Shown piece by piece: positions 12,290 through 25,452 of a stretch of 64,000 bases of DNA (positions are counted from its first letter, which is position 1; each line of letters starts with the position of its first letter). The translations under genes and the position numbers were made by a program. The notes under the pieces are model-generated. The model did no database searches and was not told where the DNA came from. It saw only the letters and a list, made by a program, of their open reading frames with translations. The DNA is taken from the NCBI GenBank assembly GCA_012295275.1, contig CM022673.1, positions 26,727,261-26,791,260 on the forward strand. The letters are read 5' to 3'. This DNA is from Chrysomallon squamiferum (Eukaryota; Mollusca; Gastropoda; Neomphalida; Peltospiridae).

Positions 12290-12680
12290 AAAACTGAATC
12301 TATAATCAATGAAGGGCTTTAGATCAGGGGTTAGAGGCCTCGCCTAATCGGCTACAGGATTAATCCTTTTCAGAAGAACTCATTTGGCTAAATCCTGAAA
12401 GGATTATCAAAAGTCATTGTATGTAATTCTCATTAAAAGTATGGTCAAGCTACCACTTCAGACCTGGAACGCATTTATGACCCCCAATAAACAGTAATAT
12501 TAATATTAAACTCTGTAAATTTGTTTCTTCATTTTTAAAGCACACACAATGATTTCCGGCTAGTGATGTCACTAGTGGTCAAGCCATCACTTAAGAACTG
12601 AATCCATTAAGCTGATTGTTTAGCATTAATCACTCAGACATTGTCTTGAACATCTGACAATGGTCATTTGGTTTCCCTAA
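12290..12680. other. Less AT-rich block with palindromes and a degenerate repeat
   Basis: TAATCCTTTTCAG (12361-12373) pairs with CTGAAAGGATTA (12395-12406), forming a stem with one unpaired base. CTAGTGA-TG-TCACTAG at about 12562-12577 is a perfect 7-bp palindrome. Two related segments begin TGGTCAAGC (about 12443 and 12574) and stay similar for about 30 bases (ACCACTTCAGACCTGGAA against ATCACTTAAGAACTGAAT). This suggests a decayed small element with internal duplication. No ends or target-site duplication could be fixed. Confidence 0.35.
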
Positions 12681-12689
12681 TCTTTTAAT

Positions 12690-13778
12690 TAAATTTTATC
12701 ACATTTTATCTGTTGATCACAGCTGCTATATGTCTAATTATTTTTGGCATAGATATATAGTCATATTGGCTTCTTTGGGCTTGTCCAGATGTTAAAAATC
12801 AACCTAGTAGACTGAGTAAATCATTGTGGAATAGTAATAGATACAGTCTATTGGGATTTTTTAAAACATTTCTCTGTCTTAAACGATTTACTGTGAAAAG
12901 TAAACTTCAGCTTCTTGCCTCGTGTTATTTTAATGTCATACTTTATTTTTTTAACAATCTAGCTTCCAGAAATTGTTACACTGAGATATCAGTATATTTG
13001 TTGATTTTAGTAAATATTTGTAACTCCAGGAAACAATATTATTGTCTTAAATTTTGCCGATTCGACATAAAAAGGTAAAACCTAAAAATATTTCTGTTTT
13101 TCTGCTAGTAATTTTCGTGTCCAAATTTTGTAAAATTAATGAGAAAAACCTTACTACCCTTAACTATATATATATATATATATATAAAATAAATAATAAC
13201 ACACACACACAAAGTAAAAAAACAAAAGAAAATGAGCATGCTTTTTGTTTGCATGACTCATTAACTGACAAGCACTGGTACCAGCATACCTTTGATCAAT
13301 GTTGCTTTGTCAGGTTATTAACCTTACATTTTATTGTGTGCCTTGATGATTCAGAATTCCATTAATTTTTCACTAAGTCCTTTTAATTGGATCCTGTTAT
13401 GAAAATTTCCTATTTACAGATTTATTCAACAATACTAATTATAGATTGCTTTAATGATTTCATAAATGAACGTTAATATGTAAATCTACTCCTTTAAAAT
13501 ATTTTCTTACACAAATTATTATTTTTTTTTTAAATTTTTTTTTTAAATTACATTTTTGTTTTCTGTTTATTTGATTAATATGGGGGTGGGATTGTGTTCT
13601 TTTTTTTTTTTTTTTTTTTTATTAATTGCTTTTTGTCCTTTATTTAAGTGAAGTGATAATTCTGCACCAACATCTTCAGGTTATGGTCTTTAATAAGTAC
13701 ATATAAAGTGATTATAAGATATATACTTTGAAAATTATAATTTACTGAACATGTATATGTTACATCCCTCTTGGTTTT

Positions 13779-13809
<31 letters not shown>

Positions 13810-14071
13810 TTTTCAGAACTAATAAATTTAAGAAGAAACTGACAGAAATAGTTTCCAGTAGATTTTTCTTTATGGAGATTCAAATTTTATTTTCTTCTAA
13901 AATTCTTGTGTAGTAATTCTTTAGTCATTTGGGTTAATAATACAAAACCTATAAACCCATGTCTTAATATAAGTGTTAATAAAAAAACTGAGATAGGTAT
14001 CAAACTTTTCTTAATATTTTTGTTTTAGGTATAGTATGAATACATGCTTGCATGTGTGTGTTAGGTGTGAG

Positions 14072-14119
<48 letters not shown>

Positions 14120-14867
14120 AAATAAGATAAGCTTCATGACTAATATACATATTAACATTGTTGGGAGTATTATTATATGTGAATAAATATTAAAAAATAT
14201 CTAAGCCTACTAAGTAGCAGACAGCTGTTAGGTGTCAAAGATATCAATTTTAGCAAAGCGATATAAACTAAAAAGTGAAGCCTCCTTCGAGCACCTTGTG
14301 AGCCTCTCAGTATTTTTACTAATTAGCAAATAACGGATATTTTTATTTTTTATTCTATTTTTTTAAACCTATTTCCCCAGAGGAAACACATATTTTAAAG
14401 GGATTGGTCATATTATAATCCTGTGTATGGAAACTTAAATTATTATTATTAAGTCATTTTCTGATGGTCATATCAGATCTAGGTTAAATATTTACAGGGA
14501 AAATGAATCAGAGTTATTTGTGACACAAGTGGAGTTAAAGTAATAATGTAGTTTTTTGGTTTACGTATTTACAAATATGTGGACATCTGATCCACCTTAT
14601 TCAAAAGGTCAGGAACAAAATGAAGAAAGTTTTAACCAAATAAAGGCATTTATTACTGTACATTATGAAATGCTTCCAATTAAGAATTTCTGCAATAACA
14701 TTGTTACAAATTCCAAAGTCAGATATATAGACTTGAAAAGTTAAAAAAAAAACAAAGACAAAAAAAAAAACTATTTATTTTTTTATAGTGCGCTTAACAT
14801 GTGATTAACAAACTGTTTGTCCATGTGAAATGCTTAGAAATAATTGCCACCTGCTACCAATATTAAA
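12690..14867. other. AT-rich intergenic DNA with microsatellites
   Basis: The stretch contains a (TA)n-(CA)n pair (about 13166-13210), a T run (about 13601-13620), (TTTA)n at about 13780-13812 and (GT)n at 14073-14116. Open frames at 12824-13078, 13054-13365 and 14556-14744 are AT-driven or pass through the microsatellites and have no recognisable domain. Confidence 0.6.
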
Positions 14868-16497
14868 AGGTATACTTGACATTTTGTGAATTCAACCTGA
14901 GTTTTACTGGTGCAGTTGGGTCTGTGGTATTGAGAAGCATTTTGTCTTTCCACCTCCATAAACAAGTTTCTTGCACCAAGTCTCCTCAAGTAGAAAGCAG
15001 TTACTGGTTATCAAACTTTATACAAGCCACAAGCTTCCTCACTTGACTTATGGCAAGATGTTCTTCATCTAAAATTAGTTTAAATTTCATAATTCTAACT
15101 TGTGCTTTCTGATTTCCTTAATATATATATATATATATATAGAAGAAGGACTGAAGAAGCAGGGTCATTGAAATACAATAATGTTCAAACAGTCCATTTT
15201 GTTTGAATAGAGTGGAATGCCAACATTTTATCTGATGGATCAAAACTATTTGGTTTTCTTACACATCAACAGGTTCCACAGGTACAACAGAAATTGTTAA
15301 ACCAACATTTTTCCATCAAGGCAAACAGACATGATGATCACACCATTTGAATACACATGAGCCAACAAAGGTGTCTTCCTTTTCATCAGTGTGCAAAATG
15401 AAGGCGTTCCTGTACCCAAAATGAAGGCATGTCTTAGTTTTTCAAGCAAGTCAAATGTAGTAAAATGTCAAAATGCATAGTTCCAATCTACCACAACACA
15501 ACAGTGCCACCAGTGCCAAGCATTTCACTGTTTTGTTTATATTTAGCAGCATTGAGTGTAGTGTCTTTGCCCTTCAGATACAGAGTCCAGTGAAAGTCCA
15601 CTAAGAGAAGCAAGAATGAAGATCTTGAGAACTTTAGTGTTTGGCTTGTTTTTAACATTCTGGTCAACCCTAACTTTTCTGGTGAAAGGGATAAGTTGTT
15701 CATCTGCACAGGTTTCTTTTGGTCGAGGCATTAAGAATGACTGGCACATATGCTCAAGAAAAGGTTGAACTCACTACAGCATGTCAGTTGTCTTCATTAT
15801 CATCAACATTTTTCAAATTAAGGCATCCTCAGTGGCAGGTACAGCCATTTCTCTGTTCCAGTTCATTGTAATCTTTGGGAATTTTATTGCCTGAATCACA
15901 AGTATTTTTACTTTTATCTGGATTAGTGTTCAGAATTATTTTGCCAGTGTTTGCAAGATGCATCTTATTGGAACACTTTGTCAGGATAGTTTGATCATCA
16001 ATACAGTGTTCAGTTTATTATTCAAGTGAGTCCAGGATTACAAATGTATATTTCTCTCAAACAATAAATTGAACACTATATTGAATGTGGCAGTATATTT
16101 ATAATCACAACCATGTTTTTGAAAATACGAATTAGACAAAAATAACCAAATATTTTTAATGAAAAGAACCAAACTGCATGCTATAAAATGACCAAATTAT
16201 ATTTGACCAAACAACAATTGTTGTTTGTTTTTTTCTAAATGATAATTTTTCCATATTATTAAGTGATTCTGACTATATACATTTTGTATTTGTATTACAT
16301 TAAAAGGACCAGCATCAACAAACACAACAATTAAACTAAATCCCAATATCCACAAACATGAATAAAGAAATGGACTAGAAAATTAATCTTAAAAGTCAGA
16401 TACATTTTTATTCCCTATCTCCTCAAATTTTACTGAAATCAAGGAGTTCATTATCTGAACTGCTGTCAGCCTGTTTCTTTTACGTGGAGACAGCCAT
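14868..16497 (-). pseudogene. piggyBac transposase (PGBD-like), decayed, near full length
   Basis: Fragments of a piggyBac-family DDE transposase can be read in order on the minus strand, split by frameshifts and stops. The start is ATG at 16495-16497 (MAVST, stop, KKQADSSSDNELLDF). At about 16000-15930 comes IDDQTILTKC, matching the DQTNLY region. At 15770-15560 comes VQPFLEHMCQSFLMP, then ADEQLIPFTRKV around the first catalytic Asp, KNKPNTKVLKIFILAS and the SGLSLD region. Then follow LGTGGTVVLW (about 15500), TISVVPVEPVDV (about 15290) and a degraded MGGVD box YSNKMDCLN (about 15200). A Cys-containing tail NCTSKTQVEFTKC lies at about 14900. The 1.63-kb span equals about 543 codons, close to normal family length. 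It cannot make active protein. A TTAA target site and terminal repeats were not identified. Confidence 0.85.
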
Positions 16498-16620
16498 TTT
16501 GAATGATGTCATGTGACCACTTGTCTTGGCAGTAGATTTGGCAGTGTTTTGTATATGGTTAGACTTGATGTCTCTCTCTGTGCGTGGATGTAATGTCTGT
16601 CACCATTATTTTTAGAAATA
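16498..16620 (-). promoter_or_regulatory. 5' flank of the piggyBac relic
   Basis: Directly upstream, in minus-strand sense, of the relic's ATG the sequence reads GTGGTCACATGACATCATTC, a less AT-rich block. It probably belonged to the transposon's own promoter or 5' UTR. This is inferred from position only; the transposon boundary beyond it was not found. Confidence 0.3.
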
Positions 16621-17068
16621 ATTAACAAAAGCTTTTGCATGATGAGGATATGTTAGTGGGTTCTTTTACATAAAATTTTGAGTCCAGTAATCTTTCAAAT
16701 TATTTAAATTTATGATATAACTTAATAAGACATTTTTATGTGGAAGAAATGAGAGGGATTAATCCTGGGACTCAGTTATTTGTTGTTTCTTTTAAATAAA
16801 TAAATAAAAAAACATTTAGTTTCACAATATTAATATTCACTTTTAAACTTTTTTTAAATTTAAGATGAGACTTATTTTTAATCCTCTTTCAATATATTTA
16901 AATACATATGATTATACTTTGAATAATTAAAAAAAATAATAATAAAAAGAACAAAAGAAAAGAAAAACAAAATAAGAATGAGCATTTTTTTTTTTTTTTT
17001 TTTTTACTTAAGATGAAACACAAAGTATGGCATGGATTCAACCCTATTTGTTTTCTATTTTATTACAG
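16621..17068. other. AT-rich DNA, no gene seen
   Basis: Low-GC sequence with A-rich (about 16927-16975) and T-rich (16986-17005) stretches. No feature other than the acceptor motif that ends the interval. Confidence 0.5.
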
Positions 17069-17208
17069 CATGGTCAAATTGGATTTCAATGAAGGATAGC
17101 ATCTGTCGATGGCCATCGTACTAAACTCTACGATCCACAGATATTTGGCAAAGTAAATTGAATTTGCATCTGAATGAGTTCTTATTCATTGTGGATTTGT
17201 CATCAGAG
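17069..17208 (+). ncRNA. Candidate noncoding internal exon
   Basis: A T-rich acceptor (TTTTCTATTTTATTACAG, AG at 17067-17068) and a perfect consensus donor (AGAG then GTAAGT at 17209) bracket a 140-base segment that is less AT-rich than its flanks. Stops occur in all three + frames, so if it is an exon it is noncoding, either a 5' UTR exon of a downstream + strand gene or part of a long noncoding RNA. ZC3H10 is on the same strand but 43 kb away. The donor is the best-looking one in the window, yet one such pair could arise by chance in 64 kb. Confidence 0.3.
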
Positions 17209-18164
17209 GTAAGTGCTTGCTGAGAACTAATGTCCATTGATTGTGAGTTCCTTGTCAGGTCTGTCGTCTGTTCCAGCTCGTTTTTAGATTCTGGACAGAA
17301 TATGAAATTTTCTTACAACTAACAGTAGTATTAATCTTCATGGTATGAGTATTATTATTGTTGTTGTTTTTGTTTTTATTTTAATTTTAATTTTTTTTTT
17401 TTCCATCAAGGTATTTTATTTTCCAAAGACAAATTTGGCTGGAGATGAAATTTTGTATAGTAGTTATTGTAATTTGTGAATGAAATGCTGTCATTTATTT
17501 ATTTATTTATTTATTTATTTGTTCTGTAAAAGAGTGTTAAAAAGCTTTTTTTGTATAGATGTAGTCAGAGTTGAAGAAGATATGTTTCTGTGTTTCCAGA
17601 TGTTAAATACTTCTAACTAAAGTAGTCATTCTGCTAAATGGAACTGATTTATACACCTCCATCTTTTGTCATAGTATTTAATTTCTGTTTTGTGTTTTTA
17701 CTTGTTAAGGTAAATATTTTTACAGGGAAATCTTTACATTCATGATACAATCACACACACACACACACACACATACATACATACATACATATACATACAT
17801 ACATATGTATCATAATTAATCTTTATAAACATTAAATCCCTTATATTTTTTTCTTTGTGAAGATTTAAATCAGAAATTTTCAAACAATAAATCTTTACTT
17901 GGGTGTAGAATTCAGACATTGCTAACTAATTACTATACATTAAGTAAAACTCTGGTGATTAATTTTCAGTTTTCATTCATACATTAAAAATGGTTTACTT
18001 TGAGTTATATTTTCAGATACCTCAGTTGCCATGACATAATACATAACAACACTAAATTATTCATATACATATTAAATTTCTATACTGTTGTCATTTATGA
18101 AGATTTACATGCAAAAATATTTTTCAGTAGTTTTAAAGATTCAGGTATCTTGACCGATAGAAAT
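17209..18164. other. AT-rich DNA with simple repeats
   Basis: The stretch holds a (TTTA)n tract at about 17493-17521 and a (CA)n-(CATA)n-type tract at about 17752-17805. The open frame at 18000-18194 begins with a TTG and runs into the minisatellite. No gene is visible. Confidence 0.55.
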
Positions 18165-18662
18165 AACACACATTATAGGTATTTTGATATTTAATTTGAG
18201 ATAAAACACATTATACTTATTGGTATTTAGATATTAAATTTGAGATAAAACACATTATAGGTATTTTGATATTAAATATGAGATAAAACACATTATACTT
18301 ATAGGTATTTAGATATTAAACTTGAGATAACACACATTATAGGTATTAAATTTAAGATAAAACACATTATAGGTATTTTGACATTAAATATGAGACAACA
18401 CACATTATACTTATAGGTATTTAGATATTTAATTTGACATAAAACACATTATACTTATTGGTATTTAGATATTAAATTTGAGATAAAACACATTATAGGT
18501 ATTTTGATATTAAATTTGAGATAAAACACATTATACTTATAGGTATTTAGATATTAAACTTGAGATAACACACATTATAGGTATTAAATTTAAGATAAAA
18601 CACATTATAGGTATTTTGACATTAAATATGAGACAACACACATTATAGGTATTTTGACATTT
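18165..18662. repeat. Minisatellite with 238-bp higher-order period
   Basis: The array alternates two related units: a short one (GATAAAACACATTATAGG plus TATTTTGATATTAAAT) and a longer one with an inserted CTTATAGGTATTTAGA. The order of variants from 18198 is repeated from 18436, giving a 238-bp higher-order period with about two copies. Single-base variants (GACAACACAC, TATTGG) are shared between the copies. No coding capacity is seen. Confidence 0.85.
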
Positions 18663-19398
18663 AAAAAAAAAACAAAAAAAAAACATTGTGGTGTAACTAA
18701 CTGCATGAAACATTGTGGATGAATGTGCAGAGGCTTGATGAAAATTAAAAGCAAGGACTGAATGGATGATGACCAGATGTTACAGTGAGCTACAGCTGCC
18801 TGTTGTGTTTCCATTCTGTGGTGATTAAAGCAATCGACTAATGTGTTTATGAATCACAGGAGACTCATTAAGTTCGTGTTATCATTGTTACATAGATGAA
18901 TTAGCTAAAAAAAAATCTTTTTTTTTTTTTTTTCTCATCTGCGTGTCTCGGGTTTTCTTCTAAATAAAATAAATCTTTTAGTCTAACATTTAATCTTGAC
19001 AGAGCCTGTCAGTCTGAAGACCATAGTAAATAATAATAATAATAATAATAGTAATAATAATAATAATAATAATAAATGTAATCCATGTTCAGATAATAGA
19101 CTGTCATGGAGATGAGTATATATATATATATATATATATAAGTAGCCAGATGTTGGTTTCCAATGTATATTAATAATACATTTGCGTTAATGTTTTCATT
19201 ATTTATTTTATTTTTATTTTTATTTTTATTTTTATTTTTATTTATTTATATATTTTTTTATTTTATTTTTTATTTTTATTTTTACTTTTTTTATTATTTT
19301 TTAATTTTTTATTTTTATTTTTATTTTTTTAATTATTATTATTTTAGTTTCAAGAAAAAGGTGTAGAATATATTAATACTTGTATCAGCTTTACAAAC

Positions 19399-19445
<47 letters not shown>

Positions 19446-21121
19446 AGCTAAGCAAAAGCAGACAACACACACAGATATATATATATATATTTTTTTTAAG
19501 CTACAATTGTACTTTAAATTTACACTCTTCTTAAGCAGCAATAAAAGTAATGTTTCTTTTCATAATTGTTTTGTTCTTGCGTTACAAATGGATGGAGTTG
19601 ATGCAGGAAGATGTCTGATATTTTCATATTAAATTTCATTCCACAAAGGCTGGAGTCATAACTTTCAGCTATTTTAATGCTGAAAAGCTTTTATATTACT
19701 TTGTTGAACAAGCAATTATCTGCAATTTTTACAGGATTTTATTTTTAATTTTTTTTGTTTTTGTCATTGTTAATGTAGTTAAATTAATATTGTAATGCAA
19801 ACTATAGAGGTCAATCGATTTTTAAATTTGTTTTTGATATTATTTATTTATATATAAAAAAAATAAAAAATAAAAAATAAAAAAAACCCCAAGTTTTGAT
19901 GTATTTTATTTGTTATTAATGTTACAGAAAAACAAAATTATTAAACAAACTTTTTTTTTACTCAAGTTACAGGTTAGAAGAACTTGATAGTAAATTAAAA
20001 AAAAAATATTAAAACTGAAAAAAAAGAATTACTAAGGTATTAAGTTCCTTTCATATTTTCTCTTTTGCTCTCACTCTTTGCATGTCTGTTAGTGATAGAT
20101 ACTGGGCTGGAATAAAAATGTTTAATGTTTTTCAGTAACATGTGATTTCACTTTGCATGTAGTGAAGTATAAGACATATTGTTCTAATTTTCTTTAATTG
20201 TAGAGATTTCTCCTTTGTTTAAGAGATTCTGGGAATTTATTTTTGGATTTATTTTCCAGATTTAAAAAAAAATATATAACTTCAATATTTTAATAGGTAT
20301 TAATATTCTGAAAGGTGAACAAAATAGCACATTTCTAGTTGAATAAATCTAATAAATATCTTAGTATTAATCTCTGAATATCTCTTTAAAAAAAAACCTT
20401 TGAACTTTTTTTCCCACCCAATGCATTAGTTTTCATTAATATTGTTATGGTTAATATACTTAACTCTAATTAGAATTGAAATTATTGCCATTAAAAGTGC
20501 ATTAAAGATAAATCATTAAATGGCATGTTTTAAGTTTTTTGGTTTTGTTCTGAAGGTTGCAAAAAGTCTTCATGGTCTTTAAAAAGTTGTTTCAAATCAT
20601 CTGAGGTTACAATTTACTTTATTTACCACTGATACACAACAGAATTGCTTTGAAATGTTCCTGTGAAAACAAATCACGTCACACCTTTACCTCTTTTCTA
20701 AAAATTAAAAAATTTATGTTCTTGTTTCAGTTTCAACTGTTATCTTGTTAACATGTTAGCAAACTTTTTTTTTTAAACCTCCACCCCCTAAGTTCAGGGA
20801 GGATGGTCCTGACAGCTGTGGCAACTGTAAACAGGTTTCTGTTGGTGGCAAATATTGGCATGCTTTATCAATATTGTGGGTACAAACTGAGTTTATTTAC
20901 ACTAAATCACTGGTAATTGAAATGTCTCTGCTAATGTTGGCAGTTGGCTACGACTATGTGTTCAGGTTAGGACTGCACCAGTACAAGCAGCCAATTCTAA
21001 TTCACTTCCTCTTACAGAGTTTGATACTTAAGATAATTCGAAGCCTTCCTGAACTTAACCCATTTCAGGGTGTTAAAACTTGTTGCGATTACTTTTTTTT
21101 TTTAATTCTGTGAAATAAATA
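18663..21121. other. AT-rich DNA with microsatellites, no gene seen
   Basis: The stretch contains (AAT)n at about 19027-19075, (TA)n at 19119-19140, a T/A pentamer-hexamer tract (TTTTTA-type) at 19197-19345 and (CA)n at 19398-19441. Open frames at 19163-19541 are products of these tracts. The segment 20780-21060 is less AT-rich and has a 79-codon frame (contains MLAVGYDYVF), but it starts from TTG and lacks exon borders or a recognisable domain. Confidence 0.55.
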
Positions 21122-21200
21122 ATTGCAACAGTCTTTAACGTTTTTATTTAATTGCAACAGTCTTTAATGTTTTTATTTAATTGCGACAGTTTTATTTATT
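21122..21200. repeat. 29-bp tandem repeat, about 2.7 copies
   Basis: The unit begins ATTGCAACAGTCTTTAACG and ends TTTTTATTTA. Copies lie at 21122-21150, 21151-21179 and a partial one from 21180. Copies 1 and 2 differ at one position (AACG against AATG). Confidence 0.9.
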
Positions 21201-21243
21201 TCCGAGTTTTTTTCATTTTCAGTTTTTCTTTTTCTTTTTCTTG

Positions 21244-21279
<36 letters not shown>

Positions 21280-24200
21280 CTTTTTCTTTTTCTAACCCTT
21301 ATTATTATTATTTTTTCATGTTGCAATTTTTTTCTCTTACAAAGCATGGTAGGCCTGATTTATTTGTTAATCTAATTAGTATGCAGAACATTTATGAATA
21401 TTTAATGTGTTGAAAAAAATAACAATTTTTAAAAATGTACATTTACATAAACAGAGAGAGAGAGAGAGAGAGAGAGATTAAATGGAATTAACTTCTTACA
21501 ATACTGTTAACTCTAAGAAAGGAATCTGTGATCCCTTGTTTGTTTTCCTCATGATAAGACTTTTTCTTGTGTATTCTTAGTGTTTTAAATATTGCCAATT
21601 AACCAGGATATATATCATCAGATCTGACAAGAGTGCATGAAGTGAAACGTTATTTTAAGATATTTTCTCAGCATAAGCTTTTAAAATATACACATCAAAC
21701 TATATAATAATATTCTAAATTAGACTATGTTATTTCAAAGTTGATATTCCGACAGTATTGTCAGAAGTTAATTTCATTTAATCTTATTATCTTTATATAT
21801 ATATATATATATAGTTGTCTTTATAAAGTCAAAGGCTCTCTTTGTTTCACCGATTTCTTTTTTCTTTTATCTTTTAACTTAAAAGAAAAGGCATGTAATG
21901 AAAAATAAATTGTTTCACATTCTTAAGACAATAATAAATAAAAGAAGTGAAACCTTATTTTCGAAAAAAAACCCTGTAAAACAAATAATCATGAAAAAAA
22001 CAAAAAATAACCAGCACACAAAAGTAACAGTATGTGAAATTAACACCAGCAGTAAACAGAGATTTAAGAAGATAAAACCAACTGTTACTTTTTATGTTCT
22101 CGAATTCTGACTGACTTAGGGCAGGGCCTGTTTGATAAACCCCATGCAGTGCACACTGTCACTGAAACTACATTATTATTTCTAGCCCAGCATGAACACA
22201 GTTTTGTTTTCTGATTGTTTTTAATGGTTTATGGACAATGGTAGATTGACAGTTATGACTGTACAACTATACCTGATTAACTGACAGTAAATGCACACAT
22301 ACTGAGAAGACATGGACATCACTGTTTTAAGCTTTTGTCAAGGAGTTCAGACGTCTGAATTGACTGAATAACTGACGTTAACTTCTGTCATAGGTAGAAC
22401 ACAAATCTGTAAAGGTTAATTTCTGAGTATTTACTACATCTATTGCATTGTAGATATTTGAAGTAAAACATTTTTGTCTCCAGATATGTAATATCTTTAT
22501 GTTTAATGTAACTTCAGTAAGATTGAAGAAGGTAGAATCATATGTAATAAAAAAAAAATGAAAGTACTTGAAGTTAGTTGTTTCAAAAAATGTCATTACT
22601 CCCAAAACCTTTGTTTTTGATATTTGTTTTTATCTGATATTTTCAGTCAGTGATTCTAATTTGGGAACAACCACATATATTGCATTTTAATTTAAGTAGC
22701 AAATAAAATCTGTTTTGTGGGTAATAGACCCAATAACTGATGTAATTTTGTGATGTATTGTCATAAAGCGTTCATTTATTCCTAAAGTATACTGTGACAG
22801 TCACTTTGTGAAGCATTCAGAAAAGGTATTGGTCACATTTTCATAAAGAGCAAATAATTTAAGCCTAAGCTGTGTGATTATTGTGAAAAAACCAACAAAT
22901 CTGATCTATTTAAATTTAAAAAAATATATTTTATTATGACTTAATTTATGGTTAGTATTATTATTAAGTAGCTTTGATGATTCTAGTTCAAACCATTTTG
23001 AATTTAGGTCAATGGCTTTTAAATTATTCAGATAAAAAAATATTTGAGATATTCTATACTAAAAAAAAAAAAAATAGTAATAATTTAATAAAAAAAATTA
23101 TATATGAAAATGGAAAGGAGAGATATAATGGGTTCAGTATTGTTTATCACTAAAAAATTGATTTACTTCCTTCCATTGTTTTTTTTTGTAAACTTAATTG
23201 CAGCTTATTTTTTCCTAAACCAGAGAGTACCTATGTAATTATCAACAATAATTACCTTTTTTATTGATTTTTTTCTTTTTTTTCCCTCACCTAATTGGTT
23301 AAAATTAAGATGAAAATAGATTTTATCAATAGCCTACCATTACATTTTATGACCATTTTGGTTCAAAATGATGATTACAGGTTATTGTTTTTATTGTCTT
23401 TTTTCCCCGTCATTTTCATTTTGTGGGTATTACACTAAAACTGAAACCAATGATTTTGTAAAATACTTGAAATTATCACAGGATTAGGGGGAAAAAAACA
23501 AACCCAAACCCCCAAAACAAACAAACAAACAAAAAAAACTTGTAAAAATCTTAAAATGGAAGAGAATGGTAAATTATTCTCAGATTCTGATGATGAAATA
23601 ATTTTCATTTCTATTTAACTCAAACATAAACTGAAAAATATATATATTTTTTTTTAGTTTCAGAATTTCCCAAATCTTCAAACCAAACATCTTTTAGGTG
23701 GTAGATATCATTAACTGTGAACTTCTATTTCTAAAAGATTTTCAAGTTTACTTTATCAAAAATATTTTTAGTCACATTGTCAGAGCTAGTCAGCTAAGCA
23801 GAATTTTAGAAAATGGAATATTTTTATTTTAAAATTTAAACACAATTTCTATTCAAAGTTTCAAAAGTACCAATTACAGAGGATCTAATAAGCTCTTCAG
23901 ATATAGTCATATTTAAACTCTATTTTTAAACAGTTTACTGTTAATGGTCATTGTTGTATTTAGCATCGTCAAACAGTTTAAATAACTGTACCAGTTATTA
24001 TTTTTAACATTTAGAAAACTTTTTTGCAAAGTTTAAATATGGATGCTCATAGATGTTTTACTAAGTTAAACTGTATTATTTATACTCAGGGGTTTTTTTC
24101 TTCTTTTTCTTATTATTATTAATCTCATGAAAACTAAGAGCAAGCTTAATTTAATTCATACATAATTATTAAATTTTAAATCCTAAAATATTTTATCCTT

Positions 24201-24589
24201 TTCAGCAATAATGGATGCATGTCATAACTGATTAATTGAACAAGATGCATTTGTGCCATTTTTAAAATTATTTAATTGTTGAAACTTTATTTTTTTATTA
24301 TTATTTTTGACACTAATTAGACATATTAATTAAATTTAATTTCTAAAACATTTTATTCTTGTTAACAAACACAGACTCCTTTCCCAGAGATAATCAGTTA
24401 AATATTTTAAAATCCAAAAATTCATTTGTCTTTATTCTTTAATTTATAACTTTAAAAAAAAAAAAAAAAAAAAAAAAATCACTTTCAAACTACTGGCATT
24501 TACTCTTTTCCTAAATCTAGATTTAGAAAAAAGTTTTTTTGTATTTTTAAAAATACTTTTATTTCTTCTGTTTAAATGGTATTAACCAT
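21201..24589. other. AT-rich DNA, no gene seen
   Basis: The stretch contains a long T run (about 21246-21280), (GA)n at 21454-21477 and (TA)n at about 21796-21813. Segments near 24150-24220 and 24320-24380 are diverged copies of each other (AATTTAATTTCTAAAACATT against AATTTTAAATCCTAAAATATT). The frame at 21898-22110 (Lys/Asn/Thr-rich, ATG start, 70 codons) has no recognisable motif and is probably chance. Confidence 0.5.
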
Positions 24590-24910
24590 CATTTCCAGCT
24601 GGTCTCACAATTTAGTTACTGAAGGAGCAAGGTAAACACGGTAATGAAAAAGAATGGAGGTACTTGGCCTGCCTGCTGTTTACAGCCCTAAGCACATGTA
24701 ATAATGTGATTTACTTGCTTTGCTCTCTAACACTGACCACAAAACAAACAGCAATCTTTTATGATAAAATTCGAGCATTCCGTACAAAAACTTGTAAAAC
24801 CTTCACTGGCCATTGAAGGAGTTTTTATTATCGCCATTGTGATTTATATATAGTACGTCTAGCATTAAAACTGAGATCTGCCAGTTCTGAACGTATGAGA
24901 TTATGGAAGT
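24590..24910. other. Less AT-rich island, possible regulatory element
   Basis: GC content rises visibly. It includes TGTTTAC (forkhead-like), CACATG (E-box-like) and several TTTAT-type homeodomain-like sites. A 34-base stretch CTGGTCTCAC...GGAGCAAG sits between an acceptor motif (CATCATTTCCAG) and a GTAAAC donor, but it is too short to call an exon. The texture is what one expects of a conserved noncoding element. No conservation data are available here. Confidence 0.2.
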
Positions 24911-25237
24911 TGTAAAAATGTATCGCATGCATTTTATTATTTGGTTTCAAATGCTTCTGATTGGTATCAAGTTTTAAGATATAGCTGCTGTTTTATTTAT
25001 TTTTTATATTTTATTTATTATTTATTTTTTTTATTTTTTTTATTATAATCTTTTATATTTGTTATTTATTTTTTATGATGTTTTTTTTTTGGTTTTTTTG
25101 TTAGTCATTAAGATTTAACCTTTCTAAGTGCCAAGATAATTAAGTGCGGAATGTTTTTTGACTGTTGTTTCTTTAAAATCAATATACTGTTTTTAATTGC
25201 ACTTATTAAATTATGATCTGCACTTTTCGTGTGATTT

Positions 25238-25291
<54 letters not shown>

Positions 25292-25420
25292 AATAAAAAT
25301 GAATTAATAAATAAATACTAATTTTTTTGTTGTTTTTATTTAAGAAAAAATTTATAAATAAGACAAAATAACAAACTGTGTGTGTGTATGTGTGTGGTGT
25401 CTGTGTCTGTGTGTGTGTGT

Positions 25421-25452
<32 letters not shown>

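Noticed and set aside
15488-15749. Two overlapping minus-strand ORFs as separate small genes
   Set aside because: Both are frame-shifted pieces of the same piggyBac transposase relic (DEQLIPF and SGLSLD regions).
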